NCBI RefSeq assembly: GCF_001457655.1
Contig: NZ_LN831035.1
Coordinates: forward strand, 1,240,001 to 1,304,000
Source: Haemophilus influenzae
GTDB lineage: Bacteria > Pseudomonadota > Gammaproteobacteria > Enterobacterales > Pasteurellaceae
Direction: 5' to 3'
Length of the DNA stretch: 64,000 bases
Made by a program: the position numbers and the translations under genes
In this document: positions 38,028 to 48,651 of the stretch, in pieces
Position numbering within the stretch: the stretch's first letter is position 1
How the letters are laid out: each line of letters starts with the position of its first letter
Notes under the pieces: generated by a model
Database searches by the model: none
What the model was told of the DNA's origin: nothing
Seen by the model: only the letters and a program-made list of their open reading frames with translations

Positions 38028-39470
38028 TTATCTCCCAAATCCCCCCATTACAAGTATAAAGAGTACCACTTTCAACTGTTCTTCTGGGATTGGCTTGCCG
38101 TTTAGTTTCAAGTCGTTATTTTCTAGAGCAAGCGTTAATGTTACGGTTTTGTCCGTGTTTACGATAATGTCATTCACTTCACCTTCGGTAACTAATTCAT
38201 TCAATCGGTGAACGAAATCTTGCTTTTGGTTTTCTGGTACAAATTTAGATAACAATGAAATCGCAGTTTCTTTGTTCACATCAAAATTGATTGAAAAATC
38301 TTTGAATTGTTTGTATAAGCCACTGCGCATTAAATCAAATTTAGGATTTGGCACTAAAGCAATATTTAGATCCAATGCCACTTTGCCTTTTTCATCAGAA
38401 ATAGAAAGAGGGGTAAATTTAATTTGAGGCTGATTATTCGCAATGATCATGCCTGCTTGTTGTAATTTTTGCACCAATGTTTTAGATAAAGGCATATCTG
38501 AGTCGGCTTTGCCTATTGCAACTAAAATATTTAAAAGTTCTTGTAATGCGTTGCCATCAATATGGTTGAATTCTACATTGTTGGTCACTTTACCTAAGTT
38601 GTTACCGTTAATATGTAATTCATCCAGATTCGTTTTATTGATGATATTTACTGTATCACCCTCAACTTGTGTAGTTAAATTTGCTTGGCTATTTTTCTGA
38701 ATAAGAGAGAATTTTTCGCCAGTCTCTGGAGATTCGGTATTTTGCTCAAAATAGCCTATTTTACTATTGATATTCCCACTATAAATAAATGGCCATTTTG
38801 TGCTTTGCAACGAGCCTTGTACGACAAGATCTTTTATTTTAATTGATGAAGCGGTTGAAACTGCATGATTAGGGGCATTTGAATTAAATGTATCGACAGA
38901 TAGCACATAGTTATTTGGTGTATTTTGGTTTAAATCAATATTTAATACGACATTTGACCAATCAAAATCTGTCTTAGATTGCTCATTGTGATATTGCCCC
39001 GATGCAAGTTTTAATTCCGCATTACCGCTTAATGAATAATTCATTGCGAAATTCAGTTGTAACGGTTTCTCTGATTCTGTGATATCAAAGAATGCCTGAG
39101 TTGTTGCATTTTTTCCTAACAATGTTTGGCTTGAAAAAATGGCTGGAACGAAATTCAGTTTTGCCACACGATCAAGCGGCAAAGGCCCGTGATAAAGTGT
39201 TGATGATAAAGGAATAATGATCGTTTCATTTGCCTTGTGAATTTCTATTTGATCTTGAATGTGAGAGGCAAATAATCCTCTTTCAAATTTTATATTTTTA
39301 TAAAAAATTTTACTTTCTTCTAATGCCTCAGTTTTGGTAAATAGTTGATTTAACTGTTTTAGTTGATGTAAATATTCTTCTTCAGCTTTTTTCCCTGTAA
39401 ACCATGCACCTGCACACCAAACGGCAGCAAGAGAAATGACTACGCCTGCAGCAATTTTTGATTTTTTCAT
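38028..39470 (-). CDS. YdgA-family (DUF945) periplasmic-facing protein
   Basis: The 480-residue protein has one N-terminal membrane anchor (AAGVVISLAAVWCAGAWF) followed by a long soluble, mostly beta domain rich in Asn, Leu and Lys. The KKAEEEYLHQLKQLN helix after the anchor, the family length (E. coli YdgA 502) and the C-terminal DLKLNGKPIPEEQL suggest the DUF945/YdgA family. Function is unknown; E. coli YdgA has been found in the envelope. It stands alone, converging on mgsA and divergent from dnaK. Confidence 0.75.
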   Translation of the reverse strand: MKKSKIAAGVVISLAAVWCAGAWFTGKKAEEEYLHQLKQLNQLFTKTEALEESKIFYKNIKFERGLFASHIQDQIEIHKANETIIIPLSSTLYHGPLPLDRVAKLNFVPAIFSSQTLLGKNATTQAFFDITESEKPLQLNFAMNYSLSGNAELKLASGQYHNEQSKTDFDWSNVVLNIDLNQNTPNNYVLSVDTFNSNAPNHAVSTASSIKIKDLVVQGSLQSTKWPFIYSGNINSKIGYFEQNTESPETGEKFSLIQKNSQANLTTQVEGDTVNIINKTNLDELHINGNNLGKVTNNVEFNHIDGNALQELLNILVAIGKADSDMPLSKTLVQKLQQAGMIIANNQPQIKFTPLSISDEKGKVALDLNIALVPNPKFDLMRSGLYKQFKDFSINFDVNKETAISLLSKFVPENQKQDFVHRLNELVTEGEVNDIIVNTDKTVTLTLALENNDLKLNGKPIPEEQLKVVLFILVMGGFGR

Positions 39471-39641
39471 TTATTTCTTTCCTATTTTAAAGTAAAAATT
39501 TTCGCCAAATTTATCACAAATCCCTTTTTCTTGCCTGAAAATTTTTGTTTTCCCTTTGAACTTCATCATTTGAGACTTATTTTGAAAAACAAGAACGGAA
39601 ATTACCGCACTTTAAGAAATAAAAAATTTTTAAAATTTTCT

Positions 39642-39669
39642 CTTGAAATGCGAAAGAATATCCACATCT
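39642..39669 (+). promoter_or_regulatory. sigma-32 (heat-shock) promoter of dnaK
   Basis: CTTGAAA (39642-39648), 13 bases, then CCACATCT (39662-39669) matches the sigma-32 consensus CTTGAAA-N(11-16)-CCCCATnT at all but one fixed position. It lies about 70 bases before the dnaK ATG, so dnaK is very probably heat-shock induced. Confidence 0.85.
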
Positions 39670-39736
39670 TACAATTCGTAATAAATAGGTCTAAAAGCCC
39701 TACCCCGAATTTTAAAATTTTTACTAGGAGTACAAA

Positions 39737-41644
39737 ATGGGAAAAATTATTGGTATTGACTTAGGTACAACAAACTCTTGTGTAGCTGTAATGGACGGCG
39801 ATAAAGCGCGCGTAATTGAAAATGCAGAAGGGGCACGTACTACTCCGTCAATCATTGCATATACAGATAATGAAACCTTAGTTGGTCAGCCAGCAAAACG
39901 TCAAGCAATCACTAACCCAAAAAATACATTGTTTGCGATTAAACGTTTAATTGGTCGTCGTTTTGAAAGTGAAGAAGTTCAACGCGATATTAAAATTATG
40001 CCTTTCGAAATTACTCGTGCCGACAATGGCGATGCTTGGGTAAACGTGAAAGGTGATAAATTAGCCCCACCGCAAATTTCAGCAGAAGTGTTGAAAAAAA
40101 TGAAAAAAACTGCAGAAGATTTCTTGGGTGAATCTGTAACTGAAGCAGTAATTACTGTGCCTGCATACTTCAACGACGCACAACGTCAAGCAACGATTGA
40201 TGCAGGTAAAATCGCAGGTTTAGATGTTAAACGTATCATTAATGAACCAACAGCGGCTGCGTTAGCGTTTGGTTTAGGTTCAAGCAAAGAGAACCAAGTG
40301 ATCGCTGTTTATGACTTAGGTGGTGGTACATTTGATATTTCAATCATCGAAATTGATAACTTTGATGGCGAACAAACTTTCGAAGTATTGGCAACCGGTG
40401 GTAACACTCACTTAGGTGGTGAAGACTTTGATAACCGTGTAATTGATTACATTATTGATGAGTTCAAAAAAGAACAAAATATCGATTTACGTAATGATGC
40501 AATGGCATTACAACGTGTGAAAGAAGCTGCAGAGAAAGCAAAAATTGAACTTTCATCAGCTCAATCTACTGAAGTGAACCTTCCGTACATCACTGCAGAT
40601 GCGACAGGTCCTAAACACTTAGCATTAAATATCACTCGTGCAAAATTAGAAGCATTAGTAGAAGATTTAGTGGCAAGCTCAATTGAGTCTTTGAAAGCGG
40701 TATTAAAAGATGCAGATAAAGGTGTAAGCGAAATCCACGATATTATTCTTGTGGGTGGCCAAACTCGTATGCCACTTGTACAACAAAAAGTTGCTGAGTT
40801 CTTTGGTAAAGAAGCGCGTAAAGATGTAAACCCTGATGAAGCGGTGGCAATCGGTGCGGCAGTTCAAGGTGGTGTATTAAAAGGTGATGTGAAAGATGTT
40901 CTTTTATTAGACGTAACTCCATTATCTTTAGGTATCGAAACCATGGGCGGTGTGATGACCACTTTAATTGAGAAAAATACCACTATTCCAACTAAAAAAT
41001 CGCAAGTATTCTCAACAGCAGAAGATAACCAAAGTGCGGTAACTATTCACGTTCTTCAAGGTGAACGTAAACGTGCGGCAGACAATAAATCTTTAGGTCA
41101 ATTCAATCTAGAAGGTATTAATCCTGCACCGCGTGGTATGCCACAAATTGAAGTAACATTTGATATCGATGCAAACGGCGTAATCAACGTATCAGCAAAA
41201 GATAAAAATACGGGTAAAGAGCAACAAATTCGTATTCAAGCATCATCTGGTTTATCTGATGAAGAAATTCAACAAATGGTGCGTGATGCAGAAGCAAATG
41301 CTGATGCAGACCGTAAATTTGAAGAAGTTGTTCAAGCTCGTAACCAAGCAGATGGTATTGCTCACGCAACACGTAAACAAATTGCAGAAGCTGGCGATGC
41401 ATTGAGTGTCGCAGACAAAGAGAAAATTGAAGCTGCAGTCGCTGAGCTTGAAACAGCAGCAAAAGGCGAAGATAAAGCAGAAATTGAAGCAAAAATTGAA
41501 GCGGTAATTAAAGCCTCTGAACCATTAATGCAAGCAGTGCAAGCAAAAGCTCAACAAGCTGGTGGCGAGCAACCACAACAATCATCAGCAAAAGATGATG
41601 GCGTGGTGGATGCTGAATTTGAAGAAGTGAAAGATAATAAATAA
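39737..41644 (+). CDS. dnaK: Hsp70 chaperone DnaK
   Basis: ATP-dependent chaperone working with DnaJ and GrpE. The 635 residues start [20 protein letters not shown]. The actin-like ATPase domain (1-385) includes [15 protein letters not shown] and [13 protein letters not shown]. It is followed by the linker [15 protein letters not shown], the beta substrate-binding domain (390-505), the helical lid, and the acidic tail [12 protein letters not shown]. Codon bias is strong. Controlled by the sigma-32-type promoter at 39642. A hairpin lies between it and dnaJ. Confidence 0.98.
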   Translation: MGKIIGIDLGTTNSCVAVMDGDKARVIENAEGARTTPSIIAYTDNETLVGQPAKRQAITNPKNTLFAIKRLIGRRFESEEVQRDIKIMPFEITRADNGDAWVNVKGDKLAPPQISAEVLKKMKKTAEDFLGESVTEAVITVPAYFNDAQRQATIDAGKIAGLDVKRIINEPTAAALAFGLGSSKENQVIAVYDLGGGTFDISIIEIDNFDGEQTFEVLATGGNTHLGGEDFDNRVIDYIIDEFKKEQNIDLRNDAMALQRVKEAAEKAKIELSSAQSTEVNLPYITADATGPKHLALNITRAKLEALVEDLVASSIESLKAVLKDADKGVSEIHDIILVGGQTRMPLVQQKVAEFFGKEARKDVNPDEAVAIGAAVQGGVLKGDVKDVLLLDVTPLSLGIETMGGVMTTLIEKNTTIPTKKSQVFSTAEDNQSAVTIHVLQGERKRAADNKSLGQFNLEGINPAPRGMPQIEVTFDIDANGVINVSAKDKNTGKEQQIRIQASSGLSDEEIQQMVRDAEANADADRKFEEVVQARNQADGIAHATRKQIAEAGDALSVADKEKIEAAVAELETAAKGEDKAEIEAKIEAVIKASEPLMQAVQAKAQQAGGEQPQQSSAKDDGVVDAEFEEVKDNK

Positions 41645-41669
41645 TTCACCGCTCTTCTTAACATAAACA

Positions 41670-41694
41670 AAGGGCGTGGAAACACGCCCTTTTG
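41670..41694 (+). terminator. intercistronic terminator-like hairpin, dnaK-dnaJ
   Basis: AAGGGCGTG (41670-41678), loop GAAA, CACGCCCTT (41683-41691), then T. The stable GNRA-type loop and short T tail suggest partial termination, lowering dnaJ relative to dnaK. Confidence 0.7.
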
Positions 41695-41730
41695 GTGTAT
41701 TTATTTTCAGCAACAAATTACAAAATTACT

Positions 41731-42879
41731 ATGGCAAAAAAAGATTACTACGAAGTCCTTGGCTTACAAAAAGGGGCGAGTGAGAACGATATTAAACGTG
41801 CGTATAAACGTTTAGCGTCTAAACATCACCCTGATAAAAACCAAGGCAGTAAAGAAGCAGAAGAAAAATTCAAAGAAATTAATGAAGCTTATGAAGTATT
41901 AGGCGACGATCAAAAACGCGCAGCCTACGATCAATATGGCCACGCAGCCTTTGAACAAGGTGGTGGCGCAGGTGGTTTCGGTGGCGGCTTTGGTGGTGCT
42001 GATTTCGGCGATATGTTCGGCGATATTTTTGGCGATATTTTCGGTGGCGGTGGACGTGGTCGTCAGCGCGTTGTTCGTGGCGAAGACTTACGTTATGACT
42101 TAGAAATTACTTTGGAAGAAGCTGTAAAAGGTACAACCAAAGATATTCAAATCAATACTCTTGCACATTGTGATAGCTGTGGTGGTTCTGGGGCTGAAAA
42201 AGGTTCTAAAGTGGAAACTTGTCCGCATTGTCACGGTTCTGGTCGAATTCGTCGTCAGCAAGGTTTCTTTGTATCTGAAAGTATTTGTCCAAGTTGTCAT
42301 GGTAGCGGTAAGAAAATTGAAAAACCTTGTCGCAGTTGTCACAGCGAAGGACGCGTTCATAAGAAAGAAAATCTTTCAGTAAAAATTCCTGCAGGCGTAG
42401 ATACGGGCAATCAACTTCGTTTAGCTGGAAAAGGTGCAGTGGGCGAAAATGGTGCGCCAGCTGGCGATTTATATGTGGTCATTCACGTAAGAGAACATCA
42501 TATTTTTGAACGTGATGGTTCTAATCTTTACTGCGAAGTACCAATTAGCTTTGCAATTGCGGCATTAGGTGGGGAAATTGAAGTGCCAACTTTAGATGGC
42601 AGAGTAAAGCTTAAAATTCCTGCAGAAACCCAAACTGGAAAATTATTCCGTATGCGAGGCAAAGGTGTCGCCTCTACACGTAGTGGCTATGCGGGCGATT
42701 TGATTTGCCGTATTGTGGTAGAAACACCCGTTAATTTAACCAGCGAACAAAAAGAATTACTTCAAAAACTTGAAGAAAGTTTACAAGGTAAAGATTTAAG
42801 TAAACATGCACCAAAATCTTCAGGATTTTTAGATGGTGTGAAAAAATTCTTTGATAATTTGGGTAAGTCTGACAAATAA
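41731..42879 (+). CDS. dnaJ: Hsp40 co-chaperone DnaJ
   Basis: Stimulates DnaK ATPase and delivers substrates. The 382-residue form starts [16 protein letters not shown]. The open frame from 41692 would run through the hairpin and is rejected. J domain with HPD (residues 33-35), Gly/Phe-rich region (about 75-120), four CxxCxGxG-type zinc motifs ([32 protein letters not shown]; the last one is degenerate), then two C-terminal beta domains. No purine-rich ribosome binding site is visible before the ATG, which is unusual here. Confidence 0.96.
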   Translation: MAKKDYYEVLGLQKGASENDIKRAYKRLASKHHPDKNQGSKEAEEKFKEINEAYEVLGDDQKRAAYDQYGHAAFEQGGGAGGFGGGFGGADFGDMFGDIFGDIFGGGGRGRQRVVRGEDLRYDLEITLEEAVKGTTKDIQINTLAHCDSCGGSGAEKGSKVETCPHCHGSGRIRRQQGFFVSESICPSCHGSGKKIEKPCRSCHSEGRVHKKENLSVKIPAGVDTGNQLRLAGKGAVGENGAPAGDLYVVIHVREHHIFERDGSNLYCEVPISFAIAALGGEIEVPTLDGRVKLKIPAETQTGKLFRMRGKGVASTRSGYAGDLICRIVVETPVNLTSEQKELLQKLEESLQGKDLSKHAPKSSGFLDGVKKFFDNLGKSDK

Positions 42880-42886
42880 AGATAAT

Positions 42887-42914
42887 AAAAAAGTCCGCTT
42901 TTGCGGACTTTTTT
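42887..42914 (+). terminator. terminator after dnaJ
   Basis: AAAAAAGTCCGC (42887-42898) pairs with GCGGACTTTTTT (42903-42914), a perfect stem ending in T. It also suits the converging proA transcript. Confidence 0.9.
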
Positions 42915-42973
42915 ATATGCGAATAATCTCTTTCAAAAATTACCGCACTTTTTGTGCTTTTTGTTCAATGGCA

Positions 42974-44227
42974 CTATTTGCGGACAGTATATTCGCCTTC
43001 ACATACCCATTTATAACTCGTTAATGCTTCTAATCCCATTGGGCCACGAGCATGAAGTTTTTGGGTACTCACGGCAACTTCTGCGCCTAATCCAAATTGT
43101 CCGCCATCAGTAAAGCGTGTGCTTGCATTCACATAAACGGCAGCGGCATCAACTTGATTGATAAATTGACGCGCTAGGTTTTGTGAGGAAGTTAAAATAC
43201 TTTCAGAATGTTGCGTACCATATTGGCGAATATGCTCAATAGCAGCATGAATATCTTCCACAACAATGACATTCAAATCCAATGATCCCCATTCTTCGCG
43301 TAATTCTTTTTCTGTCACTTCGCAGACATTCGCACCCGCTTGTTTCAATATATTAAGTGCGGTGGATTTTGCGTGATATTTTACGTTTTTGGTAGCGAGG
43401 TGAGAGACGAGTTTTGGTAAAAATTCTTCAGCAATAGAACGCTGAACTAACAATGTTTCCAATGTGTTACAGGTGCTTGGACGCAGTGTTTTAGCGTTAT
43501 CAATAACAAAAATCGCTTTATTTTGATCCGCACTTTCTTCAACGAAAGTATGGCAAACACCCACGCCACCCACAATAACTGGAATAGTTGAATGTTGTTT
43601 ACACAATTCATGTAAACCCGCACCACCACGAGGAATAATCATATCCACATAGCGATCTAGTTTTAATAATTGCATAACGAGTTCACGGTTTGGATCAGTA
43701 ATAGCTTGCACTGCAAATTTTGGTAAGTTTGCTTGCTCTAAAGCATTTTGCACAACTTCGATTAGAATCTTGTTAGAAAACTGTGTTTCTTTACCGCCGC
43801 GTAAAATCACTGCATTACCCGTTTTAAGGCAAAGACTTGCCACATCAATGGTTACATTTGGGCGAGCTTCATAAATTGTGCCAATGACGCCGAGCGGCGT
43901 GCGTATGCGTTCGATTTTAAGTCCGCTATCCAATGTACCGCCATCTATGATTTTCCCCACGGGATCTGCTAGAGAAATAACGTGGCGTATATCATTAGCA
44001 ATGCCTTGCAAACGTTCTTGCGTGAGCAGTAGGCGATCAATCAAAGCATCGGATAATCCATTTTGTTTAGCAAGTTCAATATCTTTTGCGTTTTCGGCTA
44101 AGATAAGCGGTGCTTGTTGTTCGAGTTGTTCTGCAATAATGGATAATGCACGATTTTTTTCAGCAGTGGTGAGTTGAGCCAAGATAAATGCCGCATCTTT
44201 GGCTTGTTTACCCATTTGTTCTAACAT
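42974..44227 (-). CDS. proA: gamma-glutamyl phosphate reductase
   Basis: Second step of proline synthesis, NADPH reduction of glutamyl 5-phosphate. The 417-residue aldehyde-dehydrogenase-fold protein has the catalytic Cys in [13 protein letters not shown] (near 255), the cofactor region [20 protein letters not shown], and the C-terminal [19 protein letters not shown] then [11 protein letters not shown]. proB is not adjacent. The downstream-oriented neighbour upstream of it is the TRIC-like gene at 44248, 20 bases away, so the two may share a transcript. Confidence 0.97.
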   Translation of the reverse strand: MLEQMGKQAKDAAFILAQLTTAEKNRALSIIAEQLEQQAPLILAENAKDIELAKQNGLSDALIDRLLLTQERLQGIANDIRHVISLADPVGKIIDGGTLDSGLKIERIRTPLGVIGTIYEARPNVTIDVASLCLKTGNAVILRGGKETQFSNKILIEVVQNALEQANLPKFAVQAITDPNRELVMQLLKLDRYVDMIIPRGGAGLHELCKQHSTIPVIVGGVGVCHTFVEESADQNKAIFVIDNAKTLRPSTCNTLETLLVQRSIAEEFLPKLVSHLATKNVKYHAKSTALNILKQAGANVCEVTEKELREEWGSLDLNVIVVEDIHAAIEHIRQYGTQHSESILTSSQNLARQFINQVDAAAVYVNASTRFTDGGQFGLGAEVAVSTQKLHARGPMGLEALTSYKWVCEGEYTVRK

Positions 44228-44247
44228 AGTTATTCCCTTTATTGTAT

Positions 44248-44910
44248 TTATTTCTTTTTATTTGGCAGCTTATCTTGTTCTTCCGATGTGAGTTCTTGGT
44301 AATTAAATACTGGTAAACCCCATTCAAAATGAATAGCTAAAATACGTAAAGTAAAGCTGCTAATAAGTGTGAGTAACACGGCAAGCGTATGTTCTACTTG
44401 AAGTGTGCTTAATGCGTAATAAGTCAGCGTGGCAAATAGTGCGATGCTGGCGTAGAGTTCTTTTTGGAACACGAGAGGAATTCGATTGCATAGCATATCG
44501 CGTAAAACCCCGCCAAAAGCACCCGTAATACAACCTGCAATACAAACAATAGTGAGGCTATGTCCCATATCCATCGCAATTTGTGCGCCAATAATGGAAT
44601 ACACCACCAAACCCATCGCATCGAGCACCAAGAAAATAGTGCGAAAGTAGCGCATAAAATGATTGATGAACGGTGCAACATATACGGTAATTACTGCCGC
44701 ACTTGCCACCATTAAAAAATATTCTGGGTGCTTAACCCAGCCGAGAGGATAATGCCCAAGCAGTACATCACGCACTGAGCCGCCGCCAATGGCAGTGACG
44801 GATGCGATAATTATCACGCCAAAAATATCCATTTTTTCACGACCAGCCGCAAGTGCGCCTGTCATTCCTTCAGCAGTGATACCGATGATATATAAAATAC
44901 TAAGTAACAT
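44248..44910 (-). CDS. TRIC-family (YicG/UPF0126) membrane protein
   Basis: The 220-residue protein consists of two homologous three-helix repeats plus a seventh helix. Each repeat carries the Gly-rich kink motif ([16 protein letters not shown] near 45 and [15 protein letters not shown] near 130). Bacterial members of this family form homotrimeric cation (potassium) channels related to eukaryotic TRIC. The physiological role in Haemophilus is not known. Upstream of proA on the same strand. It is divergent from the 45009 gene. Confidence 0.85.
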   Translation of the reverse strand: MLLSILYIIGITAEGMTGALAAGREKMDIFGVIIIASVTAIGGGSVRDVLLGHYPLGWVKHPEYFLMVASAAVITVYVAPFINHFMRYFRTIFLVLDAMGLVVYSIIGAQIAMDMGHSLTIVCIAGCITGAFGGVLRDMLCNRIPLVFQKELYASIALFATLTYYALSTLQVEHTLAVLLTLISSFTLRILAIHFEWGLPVFNYQELTSEEQDKLPNKKK

Positions 44911-45008
44911 TCATGTACCTAAGTGCGGTTATAATTGGTTTCATTCTACTTTAAAATTTAATGAATTTTTAGCATAATGGCGCATTATTTTTTTCAGACG
45001 TCAAAATT

Positions 45009-45809
45009 ATGTCAGAACAATCTTCTAAATATATCGCAGCATTGCTTGCGGTATTATCGATCTCAATGGTGCTTGGCATCGATCTATTTATTTTTTCTTT
45101 GCAATCTGAAAAGCAAACAATGCCTAATTTAGGTGTAGGCGTGTTAGTTGCACAGTTAATTTCTTTGTTGGTATTTTATCGCGGCGAAATTTGCCCAGGA
45201 CAACGTGGTCGTTTAATCAAAGTTAATCTCACTTTTGCCATTTATTGGGCGGTTTGGTTGCTGATAAGCCTATTACAAAATAATCACACGCTTACTAACG
45301 TGATGAGCGTATGTGGTCTTTCTGTCGTGTATTTTATTTGGAAACAACCAAAAACTGAAAAAATCCGTAACAGCTTTTTATTGATGGCTGCATTAATTGC
45401 GGGTTTAGGTTGCTTGAGTTATTTAATGATTTTTACCGTGCTTCCTGCGAGTGATTTTGCTGAATATAACCCTTTTGCACCGATTTTATCTGGTGTGATT
45501 TTAGCAAATCTTTCGCTTGTGATTGCACGTAGTCGTTTGGACGGTTTTATCGCATTGTTGCCCTTAGCCATGATTATATTGCTTGCTTTAAATGCCTTGG
45601 CAATGTTTTTATTTTTACTTTTAAATGGCATGGAAAGTGCGGTTAATTCTGAGAGTGTTTTTGCCTACATCATTTATTTTGTTTGCCATTTTGTTATTGC
45701 GGCTATTCTGATTCTGCATGGTTTCCAAAAGTGGAAATTATCTGCCAATAGCTTATTTATCCTATTATTTATTGCTGCTTGCTTGCCGTTATGGATGGTA
45801 TTTGTTTAA
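45009..45809 (+). CDS. polytopic membrane protein of unknown function
   Basis: I do not recognise this 266-residue protein. It has about eight hydrophobic segments (near 8-30, 42-58, 72-92, 97-110, 122-146, 155-172, 178-205 and 220-262), short loops, and no visible catalytic motif. Basic residues between helices suggest a standard inner-membrane topology. It is a single transcription unit, divergent from the TRIC-like gene and convergent with bcr, whose 3' end lies inside its terminator hairpin. Could be a small transporter or a membrane chaperone; the sequence does not decide. Confidence 0.75.
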   Translation: MSEQSSKYIAALLAVLSISMVLGIDLFIFSLQSEKQTMPNLGVGVLVAQLISLLVFYRGEICPGQRGRLIKVNLTFAIYWAVWLLISLLQNNHTLTNVMSVCGLSVVYFIWKQPKTEKIRNSFLLMAALIAGLGCLSYLMIFTVLPASDFAEYNPFAPILSGVILANLSLVIARSRLDGFIALLPLAMIILLALNALAMFLFLLLNGMESAVNSESVFAYIIYFVCHFVIAAILILHGFQKWKLSANSLFILLFIAACLPLWMVFV

Positions 45810-45827
45810 TAAAGAAAACAATCATTG

Positions 45828-45857
45828 AGCCGTGGGGATATTTATCCACGGCTTTTT
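45828..45857 (+). terminator. terminator of the 45009 gene overlapping the bcr 3' end
   Basis: AGCCGTGG (45828-45835) pairs with CCACGGCT (45846-45853), followed by T. The bcr stop codon (45842-45844) lies within the loop. Confidence 0.75.
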
Positions 45858-47038
45858 AGATTTCGGCTGGTTAGAAAATAATAGGATAATACGGAAATCG
45901 CGACACATGCTCCCATAGTAAAGAGCATTGGGGCAGCAGTATCCATTTTCATTGACGCAACTAAACTTCCCATCATTGCACCCACTGCAAAACGCACGCT
46001 ACCAATCAAAGAATTTGTAGTCCCCGCCATTTGAGGACATCTTTCTAAAGCTGATGCCATTGCATTTGATGAAATCACAGGGTTTGGACCGATGAAAAGG
46101 GCAACGCCAATTGCCATTGACCAAAAGCCGAGATCTAAAAGTGCGGTCAAAATTAGCCACATTCCTGAAATAAATTGAATTGCGAGGGCTATACGTAGCA
46201 TTGTTTCTGCACCAATTTTGGTGACAAATCGGGTATTCAAAAAGGAAGCAAAGATCATCGTAATGATATTCATCATAAAGAAGTAACCGAACTGTTCGAC
46301 AGGAATCCCATAAATGCCGATATATACAATCGAGCCTGCGGTGACAAAGGTAAATAATCCGCCAAAGCCAAAGGAGGTGGCAAACATATAACCTAGCACT
46401 TCTTTTTGTTTCCAAAGCAGAAGGAAATTGCGAGCGATAATATTTAATCGCAGAGGAATGCGATTTTCTTTTTTATGGGTTTCTGGAATGATGAAAAAGA
46501 CCAATGCAGCGGCTAATAATCCCACGAGCGAAATAACGTAAAAAATCGCATGCCAATGGAAAAATTTAACGATGTAACCACCAATGATTGGTGCAACTAA
46601 AGGTGCAAGCATAAATACTAACGTGATGGTGGACATCACTTTGGATAGCTGATCTTTACTAAATAAATCACGTAATAATGCGCCTGAAAGCACAACAGGT
46701 GCGGCACCAAAGAAACCTTGCACAAAACGAAGTGCGGTAAAATTTCCAACTGAATTTATTTCGGTAAGTACTAAAGCTGTTAGTGCGCCCACAATAACAC
46801 CGAGTAAAATGATCGGTTTTCGTCCGAAACTATCACCAAAAGGCCCCCAAAAAAGCTGACCAAACGCCATGCCATAAGCAAAAGAGGTGAGCGTGTGTTG
46901 TACTTGTTCTGGACTTACGTCGAGATCCTTTGCAATTTCTAAAAAAGACGGCAAATACATATCCACGCCAAAGGGCGGTAGCATAGAGAGAATACCGAGG
47001 GTAAGAATAAAGATGAAAGTCGATTTTTGTTGATTCAT
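45842..47038 (-). CDS. bcr: Bcr/CflA-family drug:proton antiporter (MFS)
   Basis: The 398-residue inner-membrane exporter has 12 predicted spans. Bcr/CflA signatures: PPFGVDMYLPSFLEIAKDL in the first loop, MAFGQLFWGPFGDSFGRKP (MFS motif A, residues about 58-76) and RFVQGFFGAAPVVLSGALLRD. E. coli Bcr exports bicyclomycin, sulfonamides and dipeptides. The substrate here is unknown. It begins one base after the rsuA stop, so the genes are coupled in the order rsuA-bcr, which is also the E. coli arrangement. Confidence 0.9.
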   Translation of the reverse strand: MNQQKSTFIFILTLGILSMLPPFGVDMYLPSFLEIAKDLDVSPEQVQHTLTSFAYGMAFGQLFWGPFGDSFGRKPIILLGVIVGALTALVLTEINSVGNFTALRFVQGFFGAAPVVLSGALLRDLFSKDQLSKVMSTITLVFMLAPLVAPIIGGYIVKFFHWHAIFYVISLVGLLAAALVFFIIPETHKKENRIPLRLNIIARNFLLLWKQKEVLGYMFATSFGFGGLFTFVTAGSIVYIGIYGIPVEQFGYFFMMNIITMIFASFLNTRFVTKIGAETMLRIALAIQFISGMWLILTALLDLGFWSMAIGVALFIGPNPVISSNAMASALERCPQMAGTTNSLIGSVRFAVGAMMGSLVASMKMDTAAPMLFTMGACVAISVLSYYFLTSRNLKSRG

Positions 47039-47039
47039 A

Positions 47040-47738
47040 TTATTTTACTAACTTTTCAATTTCACTTTGAGTTAATGGGCGGTATTCGCCTTCTTCTAAG
47101 GATTCATCCAACACTACATCACCAATTTTCCAGCGATGTAATCCAACGACTTTATTCCCAAGTGCGGCAAACATACGTTTTACTTGATGATAGCGACCTT
47201 CAGAAATGGTCAGATTCACATTGTAGTCATCTAAAATTTCTAATTTTGCTGGTTTAGTGGGCTCTTTTTCTCCGCGTAATAAAATGCCTTCCGCACAAGC
47301 CGCGGCATAATTTTCTTCTACGGGATCAGCTAATGTCACCAAATAGGTTTTTTCACAATGATGTTTTGGCGAAGTGATGCGATGTGACCATTGTCCATCA
47401 TCGGTAAGCAATACGAGACCTGTCGTATCCACATCTAAGCGACCTGCGCTATGTAATTTTCCAGCTAAAGGGTAATCAAAAAATTGATAAATTGTTGGAT
47501 AGTCGCCGTCATCATTAGAACAAACACAGCCTTGTGGTTTATTCAACATAAAATACTGACCTTCTTCCACCCACCTTAATAATTCATCTTCAAAATAAAT
47601 TTCGTCTTCTTGTGAAATTTGTACTGAACCACTTTTGACAATTTCGCCATTAATTTTTACCGCACTTTGACGGATTGCTTTCGCTGCTTGAGAACGCGTT
47701 AATCCCGTATTTTCAGTAATAAATTTATCTAATCTCAT
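47040..47738 (-). CDS. rsuA: 16S rRNA pseudouridine(516) synthase
   Basis: Makes pseudouridine 516 in 16S rRNA. The 232-residue form starts MRLDKFITENTGLTRSQA (the longer frame to 47801 lacks family support). It has an N-terminal S4 RNA-binding domain (1-60), then the catalytic domain with Asp in HSAGRLDVDTTGLVLLTDDG (near 102) and EGRYHQVKRMFAALG near 187. It is immediately upstream of bcr and coupled with it. Confidence 0.95.
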   Translation of the reverse strand: MRLDKFITENTGLTRSQAAKAIRQSAVKINGEIVKSGSVQISQEDEIYFEDELLRWVEEGQYFMLNKPQGCVCSNDDGDYPTIYQFFDYPLAGKLHSAGRLDVDTTGLVLLTDDGQWSHRITSPKHHCEKTYLVTLADPVEENYAAACAEGILLRGEKEPTKPAKLEILDDYNVNLTISEGRYHQVKRMFAALGNKVVGLHRWKIGDVVLDESLEEGEYRPLTQSEIEKLVK

Positions 47739-47799
47739 TATGTTTTCTCTTGTTAAAATTCGCTGGGCATTGTACAGGTTTTTGCTTTTATAACGAAAC

Positions 47800-47824
47800 A
47801 AAAAAGCTGCATTTAATCTGCAGC
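47800..47824 (-). terminator. terminator after the DUF1919 gene
   Basis: On the minus strand GCTGCA...TGCAGC (47806-47824) is followed by six T. It isolates the DUF1919 gene from rsuA. Confidence 0.7.
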
Positions 47825-47833
47825 CTCTATCTG

Positions 47834-48454
47834 TTAAGGTTGATTAAACCACTTCACGTAATCAAATTGATCGTAATATTTTTTTCCATTCCATCCTGAA
47901 AATTCAAAAATATCGCCTACTTGATTTTGCTTCTCAAAGCCTTTTATATAATAAGCTGATTTAAAAGCAGGGTAGGGCTTGTGAGTAAAAATTACTTTAT
48001 TTTTAAAAGGGAGTTGATCAAAAAGTTGAATGTCTTTTTCGGTCACGCCGTCTCGATCTGTCATCATAATAAAAAGATTGTCTAACTTCATTCGTGGCGT
48101 GCGAAGTTGCCATTTTTCATTGGCTTCTTGCTCACTGTGATAATGCATAAAATGAATTTCAAGATCGGCAAGTTTTCCCACTGGATAACTTTTTTCTGTT
48201 TGTACGAATGTGAGAGGTTGAGTACGGTAGAAATCCATATTTTGTAAATAACGCAAAAAATCCTGTGGCGAGAGATAGAGATTCACAAAAGGGGAATTAA
48301 ACGGCTGGTGCAAATCATGTAAGATAAAAGCACCCATACAATTGGCAGCAATGACAGTCATACCTTGATTTGTTAGTTTACGTTGCAGAGTGCGATTAAT
48401 GAAAAATCTTTGGCATTTATTCACCGCACTTTTAATTTTTTGAAATGGATTCAT
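47834..48454 (-). CDS. DUF1919-family protein, possible cell-surface polysaccharide enzyme
   Basis: The 206-residue soluble protein resembles the DUF1919 family, often found in exopolysaccharide or capsule loci and sometimes called exopolysaccharide biosynthesis protein. Visible family features: TVIAANCMGAFILHDL near 33, SPFVNLYLSPQDFLRYL near 55, LEIHFMHYHSEQEANEKW, FIMMTDRDGVTE, and KVIFTHKPYP. It stands alone here with no other glycan genes. The reaction is not established; a phosphotransferase or glycosyl-modifying role is only a guess. Confidence 0.7.
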   Translation of the reverse strand: MNPFQKIKSAVNKCQRFFINRTLQRKLTNQGMTVIAANCMGAFILHDLHQPFNSPFVNLYLSPQDFLRYLQNMDFYRTQPLTFVQTEKSYPVGKLADLEIHFMHYHSEQEANEKWQLRTPRMKLDNLFIMMTDRDGVTEKDIQLFDQLPFKNKVIFTHKPYPAFKSAYYIKGFEKQNQVGDIFEFSGWNGKKYYDQFDYVKWFNQP

Positions 48455-48651
48455 TTTCTCATCCTTTATGCTTTTGTTGCGAAAATCCTACCTTTTTTGC
48501 TGAAAAATGAAAAGTCTAGCTAATGCCTCGCATCAAAAAAATTTTGTTATAAAGTTGTGAAAATTTGCAGTTCGTCACAATTTTTTGAATAAAAAACAGA
48601 TATAATCGACGCAATATTTCAATCCTGTTTCAAGAAAATGGAGCATTTATT

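Noticed and set aside
48545..48595. CRP site before maeB
   Set aside because: GTGAAA and TCACA are visible but the spacing (about 14) does not fit the 6-base CRP spacer.
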